From positions 1 to 9,417 of the forward strand of contig JAFZMT010000165.1 of assembly GCA_017553245.1 (NCBI GenBank): DNA of 9,417 bases, read 5' to 3'. Shown here piece by piece: positions 1 through 7,260 of this stretch. The position numbers were made by a program, and so were the translations under genes. Position 1 is the first letter of the stretch, and each line of letters begins with the position of its first letter. Below the pieces are notes generated by a model. That model was not told the DNA's origin, searched no databases, and saw only the letters and a program-made list of their open reading frames with translations. This DNA comes from Methanomicrobium sp. (GTDB lineage: Archaea > Halobacteriota > Methanomicrobia > Methanomicrobiales > Methanomicrobiaceae).

Positions 1-25
1 AGTATTTACCCTCATCTTCGTTCAT
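1..25 (-). CDS. 5' end of an unidentified protein gene (partial)
   Basis: Only the first eight codons lie in the window (MNEDEGKY), so the product cannot be named. The start is supported by its upstream signals on the minus strand: GGAG at 39-36 lies 10 nt before the ATG at 25-23. A TATA-like AATATATG lies farther upstream at about 95-88, which would put transcription initiation near 65. The cupin gene upstream points the same way and ends at 138, so this gene could also be read as the next member of a leftward transcription unit, but the TATA-like element suggests its own promoter. The call rests on the start signals alone. Confidence 0.45.
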
Positions 26-85
26 TGTGCCGTATCTCCGTCAATTTCGCTTATCTCATCCGCATCATTCTCACGTGTCTTCCGC

Positions 86-98
86 TCATATATTCTTT
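86..98 (-). promoter_or_regulatory. TATA-like promoter for the gene leaving the left edge
   Basis: Read on the minus strand, AATATATG lies in an AT-rich stretch about 65 bp before the ATG at 25. An archaeal start site about 25 bp downstream would leave a leader of roughly 40 nt containing the GGAG ribosome binding site. This is a prediction from spacing and base composition only. Confidence 0.3.
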
Positions 99-137
99 AT
101 TTTCCTAATTATCCCAAGTTCTCTCAAATTTCCTCTC

Positions 138-476
138 TCAGTCTCCCCTTATCATGATAAGCATCATCTTGAACGGCGTTATCGCCGAGAGTGCATGCGG
201 GGCATTCGCCGGGAAGATAATCGTATCCCCCTCTTTCATGACATGGGTCTCCCCCGAGAGCCAGACCTCGCATTCGCCCTCGAGAATCGTCACAACCGCG
301 TCATACGGCGCCGCATGCTCGCTTAAGCCCTCACCTTCGTCGAAGGAGAAGAGCGTGATACTCCCCGCAACCCTGTTAACTATCATGCGGCTCGACACCG
401 TGCCGTCCCAGTAATTTACAAGCTCCTTAAGGGAGAGCACCTTCCCTTTCAGTTCATCACGACTGTCTTCGGTCAT
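138..476 (-). CDS. Cupin-domain protein, single-domain
   Basis: A 112-residue protein with one small beta-barrel cupin domain filling almost the whole chain. The first cupin motif is visible as SEHAAPYDAVVTILEGE (residues 52-68), with His54 and Gly67. The second is GDTIIFPANAPHAL (83-96), with the metal-ligand-type His94. The usual second His of the HxH signature is Ala56 and the usual Glu position is occupied by Asp59. Single-domain archaeal and bacterial cupins with this 'EHxAPYDA ... PANxPHAL' pattern form a recognisable group of unknown substrate, so the change looks typical of the subgroup rather than a defect. There is no signal peptide, so it is probably cytosolic. The ATG at 476 has no convincing Shine-Dalgarno, and a TATA-like element lies only about 25 bp upstream, so the mRNA may be leaderless. 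The substrate cannot be inferred. Confidence 0.85.
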   Translation of the reverse strand: MTEDSRDELKGKVLSLKELVNYWDGTVSSRMIVNRVAGSITLFSFDEGEGLSEHAAPYDAVVTILEGECEVWLSGETHVMKEGDTIIFPANAPHALSAITPFKMMLIMIRGD

Positions 477-497
477 AAACTCAAATGGGAAAGCATT

Positions 498-526
498 CTA
501 TAAGACTTTTCCCCCCGCGGATCCGC
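498..526 (-). promoter_or_regulatory. Predicted cupin promoter with adjacent palindrome
   Basis: On the minus strand, AAAAGTCTTATAGA resembles a BRE plus TATA box (TATA part about 505-499). The distance to the cupin ATG is about 25 bp, so initiation would fall on or just beside the start codon. Immediately upstream is the perfect 10-bp palindrome GCGGATCCGC (517-526), flanked by a run of six C. It sits where an archaeal activator could bind, but with one copy this is only suggestive. Confidence 0.35.
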
Positions 527-582
527 AACCCCCTCGGCATCGTCGACCCACTCGCCGGAAACATCGCGACGGCATATGACAC

Positions 583-630
583 ATTAAATAAGGAATTAAA
601 TAGGAAAATAAATAGGAAATTAAACAAGAA
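583..630. repeat. Four tandem 12-bp AT-rich repeats
   Basis: Four consecutive 12-mers can be read: ATTAAATAAGGA (583-594), ATTAAATAGGAA (595-606), AATAAATAGGAA (607-618) and ATTAAACAAGAA (619-630). They fade into a further A-rich stretch to about 645. They lie upstream of the signal peptidase promoter and downstream (in its own direction) of nothing coding. Phased A-rich repeats of about one helical turn can bend DNA or bind chromatin proteins; no such role is shown here. Confidence 0.7.
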
Positions 631-644
631 TAATAAAAATAAGA

Positions 645-662
645 ATCATTAAAATAAATGAT
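645..662 (+). promoter_or_regulatory. Predicted signal peptidase promoter inside a small dyad
   Basis: The AT-rich octamer TTAAAATA (649-656) is the best TATA candidate. It would place transcription initiation near 678, about 23 nt before the GTG start. It is bracketed by the inverted hexamers ATCATT (645-650) and AATGAT (657-662), so a regulator bound here would cover the TATA box. Other A-rich octamers nearby could serve instead. Confidence 0.3.
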
Positions 663-700
663 AGCTTTCTATTCTGTAAAGCGGAGATGGATGAAATACC

Positions 701-1456
701 GTGACAAAGAATACCGAATCCGATACGACCGCGGGTGACGGCAGCGGCGACAACCCGCTCATGAAATTTCTGAGGACTGCCGACCCAACGGTGAGTTTTA
801 TACGCGATATACTCTGCGTAGTCTGCATAGTCGGCTTTATCGTGTTCGGATTATTTGCGGTATGCGGCACGTGGCCCGCGGTGGTCGCAATCGAATCCGA
901 GAGCATGGTGCCGAACATGAACGTCGGCGACCTCGTATTCGTGGTGGCGCCGGACAGGTTCGGCAACCTCACGACAAGCGAAGAGGGGGAGGTCACGGGA
1001 TACGGCAGATTCAACGAGAACGCCGACAAAGAGGGAAACAAAGTCTACGGTGACGTCATCGTCTACCGTCCCAACGGGCGCGGCAACCTGCACCCGATTA
1101 TCCACAGGGCAATAACATGGCATGAAGCCGACAGATCGCAGCCTACCGACGTCAGCGGCTACATCACAAAGGGGGACAACAACAAAGTATACGACCAGAT
1201 GGCGGGTCTGAGCAATGTCGGAATGATTCAGCCCGTAAGGAAGGAATGGATCGTCGGAAAAGCCTTCTTCTCGATACCCTATCTCGGATACGCGCCGCTG
1301 CACGTCTTCGAATTCGCGGTCATACTGATTGTAATCATCATCGTCCATGAACTCTATGCAAGAACCCGCGACGAAAATCGTGGAAAAGATTTAAGCACAG
1401 ATACGAAAAATAATCAAAAAAGAAATAACGGTAAGAAAGGCTCAAAGAAAAATTGA
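701..1456 (+). CDS. Signal peptidase I, archaeal Ser-His type (S26B)
   Basis: Membrane protease that cleaves signal peptides from proteins exported by Sec. The 251-residue chain has an N-terminal cytosolic segment, a membrane helix at about 34-57, and the catalytic boxes in order. SESMVPNMNVGD holds the nucleophile Ser68. GDVIVYRP and HPIIHRAI supply His135, where bacterial enzymes have Lys. TKGDNN with Asp159, followed by Asp165, matches the acidic residues of Sec11-type enzymes. A second hydrophobic segment (about 203-216) is followed by a Lys/Arg/Asn-rich tail of 35 residues. The start is GTG at 701: an in-frame stop at 692-694 excludes anything further upstream, and GGAG lies at 683-686. 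An ATG at 761 is less likely because it has no ribosome site. A five-codon ORF (687-704) ends across the GTG. CofH follows after 49 bp and may share the transcript. Confidence 0.93.
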   Translation: MTKNTESDTTAGDGSGDNPLMKFLRTADPTVSFIRDILCVVCIVGFIVFGLFAVCGTWPAVVAIESESMVPNMNVGDLVFVVAPDRFGNLTTSEEGEVTGYGRFNENADKEGNKVYGDVIVYRPNGRGNLHPIIHRAITWHEADRSQPTDVSGYITKGDNNKVYDQMAGLSNVGMIQPVRKEWIVGKAFFSIPYLGYAPLHVFEFAVILIVIIIVHELYARTRDENRGKDLSTDTKNNQKRNNGKKGSKKN

Positions 1457-1505
1457 GCCTGATAAAATGACTTAGGGGATGAGTTATACAGGTTTGGGGG
1501 ATATA

Positions 1506-2609
1506 ATGAACGGCGATCCTAATAATACACAACTTAAAACACTTTTGAGCGACACTCTCGAAGGTCACAGAATGACGGTCGACGAGGCGACATCGCTTCT
1601 GAAACTGAACGACAGAAGAATATTCGACGTCTGCGATGCGGCGGACGAACTTCGCGAACGAAAAGTAGGGGATACGGTCACGTATGTCAGAAATCAGAAC
1701 GTTCACGTGACAAATATCTGCAAGAACCTCTGCCGCTTCTGTGCCTTCGGAAGGCCGGATTCAAGTCCGCAGGCATACCTCCGAAGCGAGGAGCAGATCC
1801 GCGAGGGGATTCGGCTGGCAAAAGAGCGCAACGTCACCGAAATCTGCCTGCTTTCTGGGGTAAATCCCGATTTTGACGCACGGCGCTATGCGCAGATAAT
1901 CGGCTGGGTGCATGACGAGTTCCCGGGCGTCGACATCCACACCATGAGCCCCGACGAGATCCGGCATTGCGCGGATAAAAGCGGAATTTCGACAAAAGAG
2001 GTCATTCAGATGATGATTGACGCGGGACTGGGGACACTTCAGGGGACGGGCGCGGAGATCCTCGTCGACGAAGTTCGGGACGTAATCTGCCCCGTGAAGG
2101 TAAAAACGGCGGAGTGGTCGCGCATTATCCGCGAAGCCCACTCGCTCGGTCTTAAATCGACATCGACGATAATGTACGGCTCGGTCGAATCCGAGCGCGA
2201 CCGCGCCGAGCACCTTAACGTTCTCCGCGGCATTCAGGACGAAACTCACGGATTCACCGAGCTTGTTCCCCTGCCGTATCTGCACACGAATACCGAACTC
2301 TACGAAAAAGGGCTTGCACCCGCGGGCGCCACCGGTCGCAACGACCTCCTCTTCTGCGCAGTCTCAAGGCTGTTTCTGGACAATATCGACAATATACAGG
2401 TCTCGTGGGGCAAACTCGGCAAAAAATTTTCTCAGATGCTCCTGCTTTCGGGCGCAAACGACCTCGGCGGCACCATGTTTACCGACGAAGTCACGCAGGA
2501 TGCGGGCGGAAACGAGGCGGATTATCTCAGTCCCGCCGAGATGGAACGGCTCACCGTCGATATCGGACGAAAACTCAGGCAGAGAACGACGGACTATCGG
2601 TTGCTGTGA
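1506..2609 (+). CDS. cofH: CofH-type radical SAM FO synthase subunit 2
   Basis: Radical SAM enzyme of the CofH family. CofH joins tyrosine-derived 4-hydroxybenzyl to 5-amino-6-ribitylaminouracil; CofG then closes the ring to FO, the deazaflavin core of coenzyme F420. The cluster-binding motif CKNLCRFC gives Cys72, Cys76 and Cys79 (CX3CX2C) in the TIM barrel. GTGAEILVDEVR and GANDLGGT are typical of the CofH/MqnC/MqnE superfamily, and the C-terminal half reads as CofH. Two signatures differ from textbook CofH: LLSGVNP where GGLHP is usual, and LQGTGAEIL where PGTAAEIL is usual. A paralogue with a different substrate is therefore possible. I chose the ATG at 1506 (367 aa) because GGGGGA lies 4 nt before it; an in-frame ATG at 1479 (376 aa) has no spaced ribosome site. 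No cofG is in view. It follows signal peptidase and converges on recQ. Confidence 0.78.
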   Translation: MNGDPNNTQLKTLLSDTLEGHRMTVDEATSLLKLNDRRIFDVCDAADELRERKVGDTVTYVRNQNVHVTNICKNLCRFCAFGRPDSSPQAYLRSEEQIREGIRLAKERNVTEICLLSGVNPDFDARRYAQIIGWVHDEFPGVDIHTMSPDEIRHCADKSGISTKEVIQMMIDAGLGTLQGTGAEILVDEVRDVICPVKVKTAEWSRIIREAHSLGLKSTSTIMYGSVESERDRAEHLNVLRGIQDETHGFTELVPLPYLHTNTELYEKGLAPAGATGRNDLLFCAVSRLFLDNIDNIQVSWGKLGKKFSQMLLLSGANDLGGTMFTDEVTQDAGGNEADYLSPAEMERLTVDIGRKLRQRTTDYRLL

Positions 2610-2628
2610 GACTACGATACTCCGTCTG

Positions 2629-2657
2629 AAATTTTTACATTTTACATTACTTTACTT
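2629..2657 (+). terminator. Oligo-T terminator after cofH
   Basis: Within 50 bp of the cofH stop the plus strand carries T5 (2632-2636), T4 (2640-2643) and further T3 runs without a hairpin. Oligo-T tracts of this kind are the usual archaeal termination signal. The gap to the end of the convergent recQ is only about 50 bp. Confidence 0.5.
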
Positions 2658-2660
2658 CCC

Positions 2661-4913
2661 TTACCCTTTTTTGACAGTTGCGGCTTTATACGCGATGACG
2701 AACCGAATCTCGTCATAGGGTATCTTTTCGTCGGTGAGAATCCGAATGTCCTTTATCGATATCGAATCGCCGTAACTCTCCAGAACCGCAAGAACGGCGT
2801 CGCGGTTTTCGGCGCTCACAAGGTCATCGATGCTGATATCGGCGCCCTCCCGAATCTTCTCCTCGATGTGCACGGCAACTGTCCCCAAAGCAAGGTCTCT
2901 CTCCTTTGCTATCTGACTTAAGGTCATGCCGCGGCAGTACATCTCATAGGTTATGTCACTGCTCTTCTTCTGTGGATTTAGCGGTTTTACGGGTTCATCC
3001 GCGTTAATTGCTTTGATGAACCTCTCGCCGAACTCGTCCGCCTTGTGCTCGCCGATACCCTTTATCTTTAAGAGTTCCTCCCTGTTCTGCGGGCGTTTCG
3101 CTGACATCTCCGCTAGGGTTGCGATTGAGAATATCATGTAAGGCGGCAGTCCCCTGCTGTCCGCAATCTCCTTTCTGACTCTCTTAAGCCTCTCAAACAG
3201 CACCGTGTCGGGAATGCCGCCTGCGCCTTCAGCCCCCGCAACAGCCGCACCCCCTGCATCCGATACGCAAGTCACACCCGACGCCGTCAGTCTGCCGGGT
3301 CTGTCTTTTGAGGAACTGCGGCGGCGACCCGATGAGGTGACAGCCGCATCGCGATAGAGGCTTACCCGCACCTTTCCCGAAAGCACGTCCGCACTGCGCC
3401 GGTTAAGCTCGATAACGGGATACTTTGTCCCTTTTCGCGAGAGATACCCCGCATTGATTATCTCTTTGAGGTAGTTATCCCAGTTCTCCTTTGATATGTG
3501 GGCGCCCGCGGCAAAATACGGGGATTTATCATGCCCCTTCTCCTTGATCTTACGGCTTTTTGAGCCGCGAAGGACATCAACGATATATCCCGCCCCGAAC
3601 GGCACTTCAAGCGACTCAACGCAGCGGATTGCAAGAACGGCGATATCGGTGCCGTCGAACTCCTCGGACGGGTGCAGGCAGTTGTCGCAGGTGCCGCAGG
3701 CGAAATCCCCCGTTTCTTCTCCGAAATAATCGAGGAGCATCTTCACGCGGCACTCTTTGCTCTCGCAGAAATCCGTCATGGCGTCGAGTTTTTTCACGGC
3801 AGTGCTCTTTTGGACGCCGCTTGATATCTCCGAGATGAAATACTCAATCTTTGCGCGATCGCCGCGGCTGTAAAAGAGGATACAGTCCGAATCAAGCCCG
3901 TCGCGACCGGCGCGTCCCGTCTCCTGATAGTAGTTCTCAAGGCTGTCGGGGAGGTCGTAGTGAATCACGTAGCGCACGTCGGGCTTATTGATTCCCATGC
4001 CGAAAGCCACCGTTGCGACTATTACATGAACGTTGTCGCGGATGAACCTGTCCTGCGTCTTCTCGCGTGCCTGTTTGGAGAGTCCGGCATGATAGGGGAG
4101 TGCGTATATGCCCGCCTTTGCGAGTTTTACGGCAATATCCTCGGCATTCTTGCGGCTGTGACAGTAGATGATGCCCGAGTCGTCGCCGTTTCTCTTCCGT
4201 ATATACGCAATTATCTGCCCGAGTGCGTCCTTCTTGGGAATGACGGAATAATGGAGGTTTTTCCTGTAAAAACTGCCGACATACACCTTCGGATTCTTAA
4301 GTCCGAGCTGTTTTATGATGTCCTCGCGGACAATCGGAGTCGCGGTCGCGGTCAGGGCAATCACGGGAACGTTGGGGAACTCCTTCTTGAGAAGGCTTAA
4401 GCGGCGGTATTCCGGTCTGAACTCATGCCCCCACTGGGAGATGCAGTGCGCCTCGTCGACCGCGAAAAGAGAGATCTTCGTCCGTTTCAGTGTCGAGACA
4501 AAAGCGGCGGTCACCGCACGCTCGGGGGAGACGTAGACAATCGATATTCCCCCCTCCTGCATCTGCCTCGTGACCGCGGTGTGCGAAGAATAGTCCTGCG
4601 TTGAATTAAGCAGCCCCGCATTCACCCCCGATGCCGTCAGGGAATCGACCTGATCCTTCATGAGCGAAATCAGCGGCGAAATGACGATGCAGACGCCCTC
4701 GGACATGAGCGCGGGCAGCTGATAACAGATTGATTTGCCGCCGCCGGTTGCGATGACTGCGGCAACGTCCCGCCCCTGAAGCACGGAACCGATAATCTCG
4801 CGCTGATACGGATAGAGATTTGAATAACCGAAGTATTTCCGCAGAATCCCTTCGGCTCTCTCAATATCAGAACCGCCGCCGTTCTCAGCAAAACCCGCAA
4901 AATTATCGTCCAT
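2661..4913 (-). CDS. recQ: RecQ-family ATP-dependent DNA helicase
   Basis: A 3'-5' superfamily 2 helicase of DNA repair and recombination, 750 residues. Visible motifs: Walker A ATGGGKS (55-61), DEAH (153-156) followed by the RecQ aromatic-rich loop [13 protein letters not shown] (157-169), ALTATA (186-191), motif IV (about 247-255), motif V (about 299-314) and [10 protein letters not shown] (330-339). The zinc site has Cys388 in [12 protein letters not shown] and Cys406/409/412 in CGTCDNC. A winged-helix RQC region spans about 420-520. A low-complexity Ser/Gly/Ala linker (521-570) leads to an HRDC domain (about 570-640) containing [13 protein letters not shown]. The last 100 residues resemble the extra C-terminal helix-turn-helix (HTH_40 type) found on some bacterial RecQ proteins. 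The ATG at 4913 has no clear ribosome site. RecQ is patchy in archaea, so ancestral transfer from bacteria is plausible. It does not overlap its neighbours. Confidence 0.95.
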   Translation of the reverse strand: MDDNFAGFAENGGGSDIERAEGILRKYFGYSNLYPYQREIIGSVLQGRDVAAVIATGGGKSICYQLPALMSEGVCIVISPLISLMKDQVDSLTASGVNAGLLNSTQDYSSHTAVTRQMQEGGISIVYVSPERAVTAAFVSTLKRTKISLFAVDEAHCISQWGHEFRPEYRRLSLLKKEFPNVPVIALTATATPIVREDIIKQLGLKNPKVYVGSFYRKNLHYSVIPKKDALGQIIAYIRKRNGDDSGIIYCHSRKNAEDIAVKLAKAGIYALPYHAGLSKQAREKTQDRFIRDNVHVIVATVAFGMGINKPDVRYVIHYDLPDSLENYYQETGRAGRDGLDSDCILFYSRGDRAKIEYFISEISSGVQKSTAVKKLDAMTDFCESKECRVKMLLDYFGEETGDFACGTCDNCLHPSEEFDGTDIAVLAIRCVESLEVPFGAGYIVDVLRGSKSRKIKEKGHDKSPYFAAGAHISKENWDNYLKEIINAGYLSRKGTKYPVIELNRRSADVLSGKVRVSLYRDAAVTSSGRRRSSSKDRPGRLTASGVTCVSDAGGAAVAGAEGAGGIPDTVLFERLKRVRKEIADSRGLPPYMIFSIATLAEMSAKRPQNREELLKIKGIGEHKADEFGERFIKAINADEPVKPLNPQKKSSDITYEMYCRGMTLSQIAKERDLALGTVAVHIEEKIREGADISIDDLVSAENRDAVLAVLESYGDSISIKDIRILTDEKIPYDEIRFVIAYKAATVKKG

Positions 4914-4940
4914 GCCGCCGTTTCCCGTTTTATCGAATCT

Positions 4941-4965
4941 GCACGGGATTTAGGATATCCCGTGC
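4941..4965. repeat. Perfect 9-bp inverted repeat upstream of recQ
   Basis: GCACGGGAT (4941-4949) and ATCCCGTGC (4957-4965) are exact reverse complements separated by 7 bp. The dyad lies 28-52 bp before the recQ ATG. If initiation is driven from the TATA-like element at 5000-4992, the dyad sits on the transcription start. If the start is farther upstream, it forms a hairpin in the leader. It could be an operator or an mRNA structure. Confidence 0.75.
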
Positions 4966-4969
4966 CGTC

Positions 4970-5000
4970 CGATGTTCTTTATCGATGTTCTTAATATTAT
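4970..5000 (-). promoter_or_regulatory. Candidate recQ promoter with direct repeat
   Basis: Two identical decamers CGATGTTCTT occur at 4970-4979 and 4983-4992 (13-bp period), followed by ATAATATTA when read on the minus strand (5000-4992). An initiation site about 25 bp downstream would be near 4967, next to the inverted repeat. A better-looking TATA, TTTTATAT (5076-5069 on the minus strand), is a competing choice and would give a leader of about 130 nt. Confidence 0.35.
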
Positions 5001-5093
5001 GCCTGTCCCGATTCTAATCAATCTGCCGATATTGCGAAGACGGGTGAAAACCGCACGGAAAGATTCACATATAAAACTGCGCGTAAATACGTT

Positions 5094-5110
5094 AAAAAAG
5101 GCAAATGCCT
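5094..5110 (-). terminator. Hairpin plus T-run terminator after the chemotaxis receptor
   Basis: On the minus strand AGGC-ATTT-GCCT is followed at once by T5-6 (5099-5094), a compact stem-loop with a T tract. It lies about 95 nt after the receptor stop, and other T4-T5 runs lie between. Together these make termination between the receptor and recQ likely, so recQ probably has its own promoter. Confidence 0.5.
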
Positions 5111-5205
5111 GTGTAAAAAGTAATTGGGTCAGTAAAAGGGCAATTAATGCGGAGTATATGGAAAAGTAAATGTGGTGTTGTCTGCCGGAATCGGACTCCG
5201 ACAAA

Positions 5206-7098
5206 TCAGACCTTGAAGTTGTTCATGTTGTCGGTGAGCGAATTGACCATTGAGTTAACCTCGTGGATTGCGCTGCCGATCTCCTCGACCGAAGCACTTG
5301 TCTCCTCGGCAAGAGCGGCAAGCTCCTCGACCTCCTTTAAGCTCTCACCCGTCTGTTTTGCGCCGTCATCGGTGGCGCCGACAACGATATTGGCGATATT
5401 CGCCTGATTCTCAATGGCACGGGCAATCTCGCCCATATCCGTCGTCACCTGCTGGGACTCGCCCACAATCTCATAGAGTGCCTTTATCGTCGCGTTTACG
5501 CTCACGACCGCGCTCTGAACACTGCTGTTTGCCTCCTGAATCGCCGAAGCGGTCTCGCGGCTGTTCTTCTGAATCGAGGATATCACATTCTCGATATGGT
5601 CGGTCGCCTTCCTCGCATCCGCGGCAAGGTTCTTGACCTCGCCCGCGACAACTGCGAAACCGCGGCCGTGCTCACCGGCACGTGCGGCTTCAATCGCGGC
5701 ATTAAGCGAAAGGAGGTTGATCTGCCCCGTAATCTCATTGATCATCTTGACGATGTTGTTGATCTCCTTTATCTGCTCGTTGAGATCCTTGATCTCCTCG
5801 ACGCTCTTGGACGTAATGTCCTGAACGGACTCCATCTTCATATTCGCGTCATTTCCGAGGACCTGAGCCTCACTGCCCATAGTCGCCACGTTCTCGGCAT
5901 TCTTGAGGACGCTCTGCGAAGTTGCGGCAATCTCCTCGTTGGACGCTGAGAGCTCCGCAATCTGCCTCTGGATATTCTCCATCTTCATAAGGACGCCGCG
6001 GTTGATGTCGGCGCACTTCTGGCTTGTCATTGCGACCTGCTCGGTTGCCTTCGCCACCTCATCCGAGCCGCGGGTAATCTCCACGGTTCCGTGGTTGACG
6101 TTGTCGACCGCGTTTCTGACCTCGCCGATGACGGCGACAAGTTTGTCGCCGAGTTCGTTGATGGAGTCCTTAAACTCGGCAAAATCGCCGGCGACGGGCA
6201 CTTTGTCCGAGAAACGCACCCTGTAGTCGTTCTCGGCATAGAGTTCGACGACCTTCATCGCCTCTCTGAGCGGACCCTCAATCATATCGAGGGTCTGGTT
6301 GAAGCCGTCGATGACGCCCTTGAAGTGCCCTTCATAGCCGGAGGAATCGGCACGCTTTGAGAGATCTCCGGTAATCGCCGAATCCGAGAGGGATTCGACA
6401 TCGGTAATCAGATTCTCGATTGCCGTCTTTGCATCGTTGATGCTGTTGGAGATCTTGTGTATCATCTCCGCGGCATTGTGCGTGTATTCGTCGCTCTCGC
6501 CGACCGTGAGGTCGATATCCAGATTGCCCTTGGATATCTTCTCGATATTCTCCGAGATCTTGTCGATTTCGGTACTTAAGTATTTGTTAAGCGCGACCTC
6601 TGCGGTCAGATCCTGATATATATAATAATTGACGTCGATCTCGCCGTTTTCGTCCAGAAGCGGCGTCTGGAAAAGCCTCAGATTCCTCTTTACGCCGTCC
6701 GGCCACGAAACCTCCATCTCGGTGCAGGCATTCTTCTTCGTCTCGAAGGAGGCATAGAAGTCGTCGCCGCCGGTAATCGTGACGTCGAAGTCATAGAGCT
6801 TCTTTGCCATCAGTTCGTCGTAACTGCCGCGCCAGACACGCTGATATTCCTTGTTTAAGTCGATTCTGCTCTTGTCTTTTACAAGAACGGCGATTGCCTG
6901 CGGGTTCTGTTTTATGAACGCAATCAGTCTCTTCTTGTAAATCTCTGCCTCTTTGGCTTTTTCAAGCTTCTTTATGGCAGTATTGACCGTGTGCGCCAGC
7001 TCGCGGTACTCTTCGTCCATTGAGTCCGCGTCCAGACTCACGGAGGTATCGCCTTCCAATGCCTTTATGAGAACCCGATTTATCTCATCAACACCCAT
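5206..7098 (-). CDS. Soluble methyl-accepting chemotaxis protein with PAS and tandem HAMP-like domains
   Basis: Chemoreceptor that would control a CheA kinase. No membrane segment or signal peptide is visible, so it is cytosolic. From the ATG the order is: an N-terminal HAMP-like helical module (about 1-50), a PAS sensor (about 60-165, starting near [15 protein letters not shown]), three HAMP-like repeats (about 170-330), and a long signalling coiled coil (about 330-630). The hairpin tip carries [20 protein letters not shown] and [15 protein letters not shown] (about 459-492), the CheA/CheW-contacting core. No NWETF-type C-terminal tether is present. The start is the ATG at 7098 because GGTGA (7108-7104) lies 5 nt before it. 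A GTG at 7107 lies inside that ribosome site, so the 633-residue reading is less likely (630 aa preferred). It is divergent from the TPR-RHH pair. No che genes are in the window. Confidence 0.95.
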   Translation of the reverse strand: MGVDEINRVLIKALEGDTSVSLDADSMDEEYRELAHTVNTAIKKLEKAKEAEIYKKRLIAFIKQNPQAIAVLVKDKSRIDLNKEYQRVWRGSYDELMAKKLYDFDVTITGGDDFYASFETKKNACTEMEVSWPDGVKRNLRLFQTPLLDENGEIDVNYYIYQDLTAEVALNKYLSTEIDKISENIEKISKGNLDIDLTVGESDEYTHNAAEMIHKISNSINDAKTAIENLITDVESLSDSAITGDLSKRADSSGYEGHFKGVIDGFNQTLDMIEGPLREAMKVVELYAENDYRVRFSDKVPVAGDFAEFKDSINELGDKLVAVIGEVRNAVDNVNHGTVEITRGSDEVAKATEQVAMTSQKCADINRGVLMKMENIQRQIAELSASNEEIAATSQSVLKNAENVATMGSEAQVLGNDANMKMESVQDITSKSVEEIKDLNEQIKEINNIVKMINEITGQINLLSLNAAIEAARAGEHGRGFAVVAGEVKNLAADARKATDHIENVISSIQKNSRETASAIQEANSSVQSAVVSVNATIKALYEIVGESQQVTTDMGEIARAIENQANIANIVVGATDDGAKQTGESLKEVEELAALAEETSASVEEIGSAIHEVNSMVNSLTDNMNNFKV

Positions 7099-7169
7099 AT
7101 TATTCACCGTTTAATTTGCCGTATGATTTACCGTTATGACGGTATATTCGATTTTAAGAATATGCAGGT

Positions 7170-7207
7170 ACAGGCACCCGTTTACGTATCACGTAATCGG
7201 GTGCTGT
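7170..7207. repeat. Long near-perfect inverted repeat in the receptor promoter region
   Basis: GCACCCG-T-TTACGT (7174-7187) is mirrored by ACGTAA-T-CGGGTGC (7191-7204) across a 3-bp centre: 13 complementary pairs with one T/T mismatch in each arm. Three further pairs, ACA (7170-7172) with TGT (7205-7207), form if G7173 is bulged. It lies between the predicted TATA box (7240-7233) and the receptor start codon, right at the predicted transcription start. No gene ends here, so it is not a terminator. An operator or a 5'-terminal mRNA hairpin are both possible. Confidence 0.85.
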
Positions 7208-7232
7208 AATTAAAATTACTTTTATGACGATT

Positions 7233-7250
7233 GTATATAAGACCTTTTTT
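7233..7250 (-). promoter_or_regulatory. Predicted promoter of the chemotaxis receptor
   Basis: On the minus strand a BRE-like AAAAAAGGTC is followed by TTATATAC (7240-7233), close to the archaeal TATA consensus. Initiation would be near 7210 and give a leader of about 110 nt that begins with the inverted repeat at 7207-7170. The same AT core reads TATATAA on the plus strand (7234-7240), so transcription in the other direction cannot be excluded. Confidence 0.5.
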
Positions 7251-7260
7251 CTAAACAGTC

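Noticed and set aside
27..414. Plus-strand frames over the cupin gene and the left edge.
   Set aside because: They overlap the cupin on the opposite strand and lack start signals; the cupin motifs settle the strand.
3960..4400. Plus-strand frame of 146 codons within recQ.
   Set aside because: It lies wholly opposite the conserved helicase motifs and has no ribosome site or recognisable domain.
4950..5204. Minus-strand open frame of 84 codons with a hydrophobic N-terminal half, between the receptor and recQ.
   Set aside because: It needs a TTG start, has no ribosome site, runs through the terminator hairpin and the recQ dyad, and its hydrophobicity follows from AT-rich noncoding DNA.
5173..5212. 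tRNA-like or attachment-site-like sequence with short stems (GTCTG...CAGAC, CGGA...TCCG) and an ACACCA read on the minus strand.
   Set aside because: No T-loop TTCRA, no D-arm or anticodon arm, and part of it is the coding end of the chemotaxis receptor.
5268..6360. Several plus-strand frames opposite the chemotaxis receptor.
   Set aside because: All are antisense to the highly conserved signalling domain; composition is that of a complement strand.
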